Shown here: positions 58,942 through 64,000 of the stretch, piece after piece
Position numbering within the stretch: position 1 is the stretch's first letter
Layout of the letters: every line of letters starts with the position of its first letter
Source: JANLTX01 sp049840835
GTDB taxonomy: Bacteria > Armatimonadota > Armatimonadia > Armatimonadales > Armatimonadaceae
NCBI GenBank assembly: GCA_049840835.1
Contig: JASGJG010000001.1
Span: 310,001 to 374,000, forward strand
Length of the DNA stretch: 64,000 nucleotides
Direction of reading: 5' to 3'
Position numbers and translations under genes: made by a program
The notes under the pieces: model-generated
What the model was told of the DNA's origin: nothing
The model's database searches: none
Seen by the model: only the letters and a program-made list of their open reading frames with translations

Positions 58942-60861
58942 CTACGCATACCAGCCCATAGCCCAGGAGATGAAGCTCCAGAGGACCGGGACCACAAAAC
59001 CGCCCAGAGTCACGCCCAGTGCGGCGGGGACGAAGCGGATATAGAGACCGAGACCACCATAGCGAAGTATCAGGCCCTTTATCAGCCACATCAGGAAAAA
59101 CGCGGGCCAGTTGTACTCCACGGCAAAGCATACGGCGAGTGCGTAGCCGATAGGGTGAAACGGCGTGCCGGGAAACGCGAAGTTGACTTTGGAGAGCAGC
59201 CAGGCAAGCCCGGCCCCGATGCCCATAAAGCCTATCTCGGTGGTCTGTGGACCTTTCGGGGCGTAGACCCATTCGCGTACTCGGCTAACCGCTAATCCCG
59301 AGGCTGCCTCGCGCCAACCACCACTGGCGAACTGGTCCTCGCCGACTCGATAGACCCAGTGCAGATAGGTCAGCAGGCACGTAGTCGCGCCCACAAAGAA
59401 CGCGACTAAGAGCCAGGGACCAAGCTTTCTAAGGGACACGCCGGACTCCTGGCCGACTTTCATGGCGGCCAGCTGATGCCCCATAAGCTGCCCCCGGTGG
59501 TCGCGGTTGATCCAGTACATCAGGGAGAACTGAGTCAGCGGTCCCGGCTGTTGCCCGATAGTGCCGAACACGGTGGTCAGGGTTTTCTGTGGGTCTAAGT
59601 AGAATAGCTCCAGAAACGGTGGCCCGACCTGGGCATAGACTCGGGTCATCGTCACGTTTAGAATCCAGAAGAACGCATAGAATGCAATGGCGATGCCTAT
59701 CGACATGCCGGACTGCACGCTCCACCAGAGCAAGAACATCGTGCCCAGAATCAGCACTCGCCCCGCCACCCGGTAGCTGGCGCACTCCCCGGAATCGTCC
59801 TCCATACTCTTATCGAGGGGACCAAAGGAGAGGGCGGCATCGAAGGCGAGTTTCAGGCGCTTACGCTCGGCCCAGACTAAGAGGAAAAACAGCGCTGCCC
59901 AGGCTCCGGCAGATTGCGCGCGGGTGTAGGGGAAACCTTTGGCATCCCAGCCCAATTCCCTCCAGCCCTGCGCGTATCCGATAACCTCGCAGGCTTTGCG
60001 CAGCACGAAGAAAAACCAGGAGCTGAACAAGATATCCACAGGAATCAGATAGCAGATACCCAGGTGCAAGGTGCTCCAGGTGAGATACATAGGCGCCAGC
60101 GCCTTCCAGGGCGAGGGCAGGCTTTCTAGAACATCGTTTGCCTGCCAGTCCAGTACTATCGCAGGAACATTGGGGAAACGGTTGTGAATCACGTTCAGCG
60201 ATTCGATAACCGCCGCTATGGTGAACCCTAGCCAGAACAGCTTGCCGCCTGCCAGCCCGCCGAACCCGCCCGACTTACATATCTCTAAGGGGAGCTGCAG
60301 GCAGGGGAAGCTCAAGCGGTCGTGCTCCACCCAGCGACGGCGTAGTAATACGTTCCACGCCCACATGGTCGCGCCTAGCGCCATAAGCCAGGCCAGCCAG
60401 CAGAGCAGGGGAGTCGCCCAGGCCGCCAGCCGCTCCGGAGTCCAGAAGCTCTCATGCCCCAGATAGTAGGGCTCCACGATTTTCGGGTCACTGGGCGCCA
60501 TCCAGGTGGGGAGGTACTGCCGAAACGGCCCCATGAGGTCCGCCTGAGTCTGCCGCCAGGGATACACGTACATGGGCAGCAGAAACTGGGCTTCATCCTG
60601 AGCGGCGATAGAGGCAGCCACCGTAGACAGGGCATAACACACGCCTATCTCGGCGGGCCGTAAGGCGATTTTAGGGGCAGTACGCTTTAAGACCGCGTTG
60701 CCCACAGCGACTAGAAAGAGCCAGAAGACTACGCCGGAGAAGAGAGTGAGTACCGACCCGAAGTTGAGCGCGACGTTTTGAGGAATGACCTTGGTAACGA
60801 CTTGAAAGATAGAGACGAAGATCGCCCCGATAAGCCCCAGGGCAACGCCGCGCCAGGTCAT
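58942..60861 (-). CDS. DUF6785/OPT-like multi-pass membrane protein
   Basis: 639 residues with at least 12 hydrophobic segments. It resembles the DUF6785/DUF6784 proteins common in Armatimonadota and Planctomycetota, which look like oligopeptide-transporter relatives: an N-terminal GVALGLIGAIFVSIFQVV, a central DRLSFPCLQLPLEI, and TMTRVYAQVGPP followed by long helices. Probably a transporter; substrate unknown. AGGAAAG precedes the ATG. It is the best taxonomic clue in the window. Confidence 0.8.
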   Translation of the reverse strand: MTWRGVALGLIGAIFVSIFQVVTKVIPQNVALNFGSVLTLFSGVVFWLFLVAVGNAVLKRTAPKIALRPAEIGVCYALSTVAASIAAQDEAQFLLPMYVYPWRQTQADLMGPFRQYLPTWMAPSDPKIVEPYYLGHESFWTPERLAAWATPLLCWLAWLMALGATMWAWNVLLRRRWVEHDRLSFPCLQLPLEICKSGGFGGLAGGKLFWLGFTIAAVIESLNVIHNRFPNVPAIVLDWQANDVLESLPSPWKALAPMYLTWSTLHLGICYLIPVDILFSSWFFFVLRKACEVIGYAQGWRELGWDAKGFPYTRAQSAGAWAALFFLLVWAERKRLKLAFDAALSFGPLDKSMEDDSGECASYRVAGRVLILGTMFLLWWSVQSGMSIGIAIAFYAFFWILNVTMTRVYAQVGPPFLELFYLDPQKTLTTVFGTIGQQPGPLTQFSLMYWINRDHRGQLMGHQLAAMKVGQESGVSLRKLGPWLLVAFFVGATTCLLTYLHWVYRVGEDQFASGGWREAASGLAVSRVREWVYAPKGPQTTEIGFMGIGAGLAWLLSKVNFAFPGTPFHPIGYALAVCFAVEYNWPAFFLMWLIKGLILRYGGLGLYIRFVPAALGVTLGGFVVPVLWSFISWAMGWYA

Positions 60862-60948
60862 GATGCTTTCCTGTTCGCTCTGGGAACAGACCGTTCCTGC
60901 CTGTTTATGTTGTGGAACGCAGCCTGAGCTAAGTAAGCCTATCCTTCT

Positions 60949-61812
60949 CTACGGACAGGCGGCGAAAATGTGGTAATCCATAGTGACTCTTAAGGGTTGT
61001 TTGCCGAAGTCGAAGGTGAAGTCTTCAAAGTCCAATTGGGCATCGCAAGCATGAATTGCACTGTGATGGTTCGGGCACACCAGTAGCAGGTTCTTCAGGT
61101 CGTCGGGACCACCCCGACTCAGCCAGTGAATATGATGGCCCTGGCAAAGCCAGTGCCCATACTCATCAATAGGATTCCAGCCACAGAGCTGGCATTTTCC
61201 GCTATAGATTCCCTGAAGCTCTTTTACAAGATTGCGATTACGGGTAGGGGCTTGTTTGTAGAGGTAGGCAGCTCGAGTTTCCGCTATGCCGCCAGGTTCT
61301 TCTTTCAACAATTGCTCCACCGCACTCTCATCGTCCGAAAGAAGCAGAGCTTCAAGCCGTTCCTCAGGAAAAAGCCTTGCCCGTGGCTCATAGGCAAGAG
61401 ACTGTGCTAATGCTGCTAATACCTGATGGTCTGCCTGCGTCATTGTACGGACTGCCGCGTGTCCCTGAAACGATTGGCCTAATCGAGCTGCATTTGCACG
61501 GACGCTGAGTGAGCGGATTACCTGTTCGATACTAGGAGCGTTTTCGTCTGCCAGAAAATAACGGGATCGACTTAAATCTCCCCAGATACGATAGGGGCCG
61601 TAGTGAAAATTCGGCGGGTTTTTCGTCTTCGCTTTGACTACTAACTCGGCGGCAAGTACATAGCGCCCTGCTCGATTTCGGGTGAATGCCCAAAGACTAT
61701 CTCCGATTTCAACGGAATGCAGCAATTCGTTAGATTGATTCAGATGGAAACCAGCTCCCATATCCAGATCACGGCGGTAGTTCTCCGGGGTCCAGTAGTA
61801 GAGCAGGGGCAT
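60949..61812 (-). CDS. HNH endonuclease-domain protein
   Basis: 287 residues from the ATG at 61812. The HNH/McrA-like C-terminus holds CQLCGW and the metal-binding CQGHHIHWLSRGGPDD, followed by LLLVCPNHHSAIH. The N-terminal part (YYWTPENYRRDLDMGAGFHLNQ) is a conserved-looking module, possibly DNA or modified-base recognition as in type IV-like enzymes. I chose this ATG because TACAAT (61820-61825) ends 7 nt before it; readings up to 61998 pass into the neighbouring promoter. Confidence 0.82.
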   Translation of the reverse strand: MPLLYYWTPENYRRDLDMGAGFHLNQSNELLHSVEIGDSLWAFTRNRAGRYVLAAELVVKAKTKNPPNFHYGPYRIWGDLSRSRYFLADENAPSIEQVIRSLSVRANAARLGQSFQGHAAVRTMTQADHQVLAALAQSLAYEPRARLFPEERLEALLLSDDESAVEQLLKEEPGGIAETRAAYLYKQAPTRNRNLVKELQGIYSGKCQLCGWNPIDEYGHWLCQGHHIHWLSRGGPDDLKNLLLVCPNHHSAIHACDAQLDFEDFTFDFGKQPLRVTMDYHIFAACP

Positions 61813-61819
61813 CACTGGC

Positions 61820-61825
61820 ATTGTA
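61820..61825 (-). promoter_or_regulatory. -10 box TACAAT for the HNH gene
   Basis: TACAAT lies 7 nt before the ATG at 61812 (minus strand) and overlaps an in-frame ATG two codons further upstream, which would then be untranscribed. Confidence 0.55.
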
Positions 61826-61916
61826 ACGTGTGGGTAACTGATTATCTCTGTGATTGTAAGCAAGCCTTTGCTATCCGAGCAGGAACCTTTCTTTGAGATG
61901 GCGAACGGGCTACACC

Positions 61917-63200
61917 ATGAAGCGACGAGAGCTATTGACAGGTGCGGCAGGGTTGGGCATCGCGGAGACGGCGAGCGCTGCGGCCCCGGTGAAGACAATG
62001 AAAGGCGTTCCGTTTGAGCGCCATGAGAAAGTGCGTATCGGCTTTGTGGGGGTTGGTGGGCGTGGTTCCGGCCTGCTGAACGACTTGCTGAACATTCCCG
62101 GTGTGGAGATCAAGGCCATCTGCGATCTGCGAAAAGAGAACGCGGACCGAGCGGCCACACGGGTGGAGCGAGCAGGGCAGCCGCGCCCGGAGCTGTATAC
62201 GGGCACCGAAACCATCTTTGAGAAGCTCTGCGCGCGCACCGATCTAGACCTGGTCTACAATGCGACTCCCTGGGACTGGCACGTGCCGATAGCCGTGAGT
62301 GCCATGGAGCATGGGCATCATGCCGCCGTGGAAGTTCCGGCAGCCAACACGCTGAAAGATTGCTGGAAACTGGTGGATACCTCGGAGAAGACCCGCAAGC
62401 ACTGTATCCAGCTCGAAAACTGCTGCTACGGCGCTTCGGAGCTGATGGTGCTCCAGATGGTGAAAGCCGGGCTACTGGGGGATCTGACCCACGGTGAGGC
62501 GGCCTATATTCATGACCTGCGCAGTTTGCTTCTCGCCGATGCCTCCGAAGGGCTGTGGCGACGAGAGCCGCATAAGAAGCGCGATGCGAATCTCTATCCA
62601 ACGCACGGGCTGGGGCCGGTGGCGAAGTACATGGATATCCATAAGGGCGACCGGTTCGAGCGTATTGTCTCGCTGAGCTCGAAAGAGGCCAGCCTGACCG
62701 CCTATCGCGACAAAACCATACCAGCAGGCAACCCCAAGCGTGCCGAGAAGTATGTCTGCGGGGACATGAACACCAGCATCATTCGCACAGTGCTGGGCCG
62801 CACGATCATGCTGCAGCATACGGTGGTGACTCCGCGCCCGTACTCCCGCCTGAACCTGATTCAGGGAACGAAAGGCGCGTTCTCCGACTATCCGGCGCGT
62901 ATCTACCTGGATGAGTGGGGCAACGATGAGTGGCGCGCATTAGACACCATGAAGGAGCAGTGGGAGCACCCGCTCTGGAAGAAGGAAGGCGACACGGCGC
63001 GCAAGCTGGGTGGGCATGGCGGTATGGACTACCTCATGAGCTACTCGCTGATCGAGTGCATGAAGCAGGGCGTGCCTCCGCAGATGGATGTGTACGATGC
63101 CGCTGCCTGGTCCGCACCCTTCCCGCTCTCGGAGCTGTCTGTTAAGAAGGGCGGCTCTGCCATCGTCTTCCCGGACTTCACCCGCGGCAACTGGAAGTAG
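61917..63200 (+). CDS. Tat-exported Gfo/Idh/MocA protein, GH109-like
   Basis: 427 residues. A twin-arginine-type signal KRRELLTGAAGLG starts at residue 2. The Rossmann domain has FVGVGGRGSGLL (NAD-binding Gly motif); later motifs ENCCYGASELMVL, THGEAAYIHDLR, YPTHGLGPVAKYMDI and GGHGGMDYLM match NAD-dependent GH109 (alpha-N-acetylgalactosaminidase) enzymes. It probably folds with NAD inside the cell before Tat export. Start: ATG at 61917; the upstream TTG frame reads into the promoter region. A terminator follows. Confidence 0.88.
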   Translation: MKRRELLTGAAGLGIAETASAAAPVKTMKGVPFERHEKVRIGFVGVGGRGSGLLNDLLNIPGVEIKAICDLRKENADRAATRVERAGQPRPELYTGTETIFEKLCARTDLDLVYNATPWDWHVPIAVSAMEHGHHAAVEVPAANTLKDCWKLVDTSEKTRKHCIQLENCCYGASELMVLQMVKAGLLGDLTHGEAAYIHDLRSLLLADASEGLWRREPHKKRDANLYPTHGLGPVAKYMDIHKGDRFERIVSLSSKEASLTAYRDKTIPAGNPKRAEKYVCGDMNTSIIRTVLGRTIMLQHTVVTPRPYSRLNLIQGTKGAFSDYPARIYLDEWGNDEWRALDTMKEQWEHPLWKKEGDTARKLGGHGGMDYLMSYSLIECMKQGVPPQMDVYDAAAWSAPFPLSELSVKKGGSAIVFPDFTRGNWK

Positions 63201-63211
63201 CGAAGAAAGAA

Positions 63212-63240
63212 ACCCCCTCCAGGTACCTGGAGGGGGTCTT
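63212..63240. terminator. bidirectional intrinsic terminator
   Basis: A 26-nt perfect palindrome, ACCCCCTCCAGGT and its complement (63212-63237), then TCTT, between two convergent genes. Confidence 0.7.
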
Positions 63241-63257
63241 GCTTTGTGTTCTAGGAC

Positions 63258-63878
63258 CTAGAAAGCGCGGCGACCACCGCCACCGGGGCCACCCTGCGGG
63301 CGGTTCTTGGCATAGTCGGCCAGGGCCTTCATCTGATCATCGGTCAGCTTGAGCGACTCGCCCAGCTCGATGTTCAGACCGGCCTTCTGGAAGACATCCC
63401 ATTTCTTCTTGACATCAGGCCATGCGGTCTTCTGTTCATCGGTCAGAAGGGCTTCTACAGCGGTAGAGGCTTTCTTGTCAGCCGCCTTGGACTTGTCCTG
63501 CATCTGCTGCATGGCTTCCTGGCGAGCAGCCGGGTCGCCGCCGAAGCCGCCACCGCCACCCTGGAAGGCATCGCGCATCTGCTGCTGCATCTGCTCGCGG
63601 AGCGCCTGCTGAATCTCACCGATCTGGGTCTTCTGGGTATCGGTCAGCTTGAGCGCAGTAGTGAGCGCGCCAACCGGAGCGGAAGCAAGGCTGACTTCCT
63701 GGTTCATACCGAACATGCCGCCGCCGAAGCGACCGCCGCCACCCTGACCACGGCCACCACCCTGGCCACGGCCCTGACGCCCAGCGGCGGGCGGCTGACC
63801 GGGATCCTGCGCGAACGCAGCAGTGGCGATAAGAGCAGACAGCGCGATAAGCGGTGCCGCAAATCGTCGAATCATCAT
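63258..63878 (-). CDS. Spy/LTXXQ-like periplasmic protein
   Basis: 206 residues from the ATG at 63878, with AGGAGGGG 7 nt upstream. Signal peptide RFAAPLIALSALIATAAFA, then a Gly/Arg-rich region (about 30-55). Two helical LTxxQ-type segments follow: LKLTDTQKTQIGEIQQAL and LLTDEQKTAW, then LKLTDDQMKAL near the end, as in Spy/CpxP-like chaperone or metal-stress proteins. A QGGPGGGGRRAF tail ends it. The role is inferred from the LTxxQ pattern only. Confidence 0.72.
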   Translation of the reverse strand: MMIRRFAAPLIALSALIATAAFAQDPGQPPAAGRQGRGQGGGRGQGGGGRFGGGMFGMNQEVSLASAPVGALTTALKLTDTQKTQIGEIQQALREQMQQQMRDAFQGGGGGFGGDPAARQEAMQQMQDKSKAADKKASTAVEALLTDEQKTAWPDVKKKWDVFQKAGLNIELGESLKLTDDQMKALADYAKNRPQGGPGGGGRRAF

Positions 63879-63920
63879 GGGAAAACCCCTCCTATTCCAC
63901 AGCATACACAGGGAATCTGA

Positions 63921-63972
63921 AGAAAAAATGAATTCTCCTTCTCCCCACCGGAAGAGGCAGAGAGAAGGAGAA
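63921..63972 (-). terminator. intrinsic terminator of a gene entering from the right
   Basis: TTCTCCTTCTC (63933-63943) pairs with GAGAAGGAGAA (63962-63972); on the minus strand it is followed by CATTTTTTCTTC. Confidence 0.7.
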
Positions 63973-63974
63973 CG

Positions 63975-64000
63975 CTAGGCGCTGGCGAGAGTGACTTCGT
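63975..64000 (-). CDS. C-terminal end of an unidentified gene
   Basis: The minus strand reads EVTLASA then TAG at 63975-63977, just before the terminator. Too little remains to identify it. Confidence 0.4.

Noticed and set aside
61813..61998. N-terminal extension of the HNH protein
   Set aside because: It covers the region where a TACAAT box and the divergent GH109-like start lie, and its composition is not protein-like.

Overview
The window is chromosomal DNA from an environmental bacterium with roughly 57% G+C. The gene set suggests Armatimonadota or a close relative: a twelve-plus-helix DUF6785/OPT-like protein, a Tat-exported GH109-type oxidoreductase fold, M56/BlaI regulation, many carbohydrate-active and exported proteins, and two ECF sigma/anti-sigma pairs. 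This placement is inference; no rRNA is present. The one RNA gene found is a tRNA-Val(GAC) at 34677. No prophage, IS element or CRISPR array was recognised.

Layout. 1-4117: BlaI/M56 sensor pair behind a well-formed promoter with two operators, a hypothetical gene and an FGE-domain protein. 4200-6313: MerR regulator and VWA protein. 6389-12614: small membrane and exported proteins, a stand-alone CTP-synthase-like GATase, a GAF histidine kinase with its NarL-type regulator. 12917-18712: HemN/HemW-like radical SAM enzyme, Het-C-like secreted protein, lepA. 18763-23616: eight paralogous small exported proteins in two tandem runs (2+6), interrupted by Uma2, polysaccharide deacetylase and truncated haemoglobin genes. 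23631-34475: GH5, ADP-ribosylglycohydrolase, AcuC-like deacetylase, MFS, DUF92, Mpg glycosylase, sigma/anti-sigma pair, sugar transferase and DUF58 protein. 34677-40772: tRNA, a thioredoxin-like candidate selenoprotein, a second sigma/anti-sigma pair, a TIM-barrel-like protein and a zincin. 41030-51113: S10 peptidase, leuS, ACS-type MFS, trans-sulfuration enzyme, alpha-amylase. 51147-56481: seven-gene leftward operon led by an ABC exporter and including DUF1854. 56647-64000: PhyH-like dioxygenase, DUF5685 protein with a cysteine-rich tail, DUF6785 protein, HNH nuclease, GH109-like protein, Spy/LTXXQ-like protein.

Three things stand out. (1) The eight-member paralogue array matches no family I recognise. 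(2) The thioredoxin-like gene at 34809-35720 has an in-frame TGA at codon 57, followed by a hairpin that fits the bacterial SECIS model. (3) Many first genes have a TANNNT -10 box only 5-8 nt before the start codon and no Shine-Dalgarno, whereas operon-internal genes have Shine-Dalgarno sites; this suggests widespread leaderless transcription.

Five frameshifts break four otherwise intact genes, including essential leuS. Most lie at short C/G runs and look like consensus errors rather than real pseudogenes. Palindromic intergenic elements of 130-255 bp with terminal inverted repeats occur at least six times, and some share internal cores.
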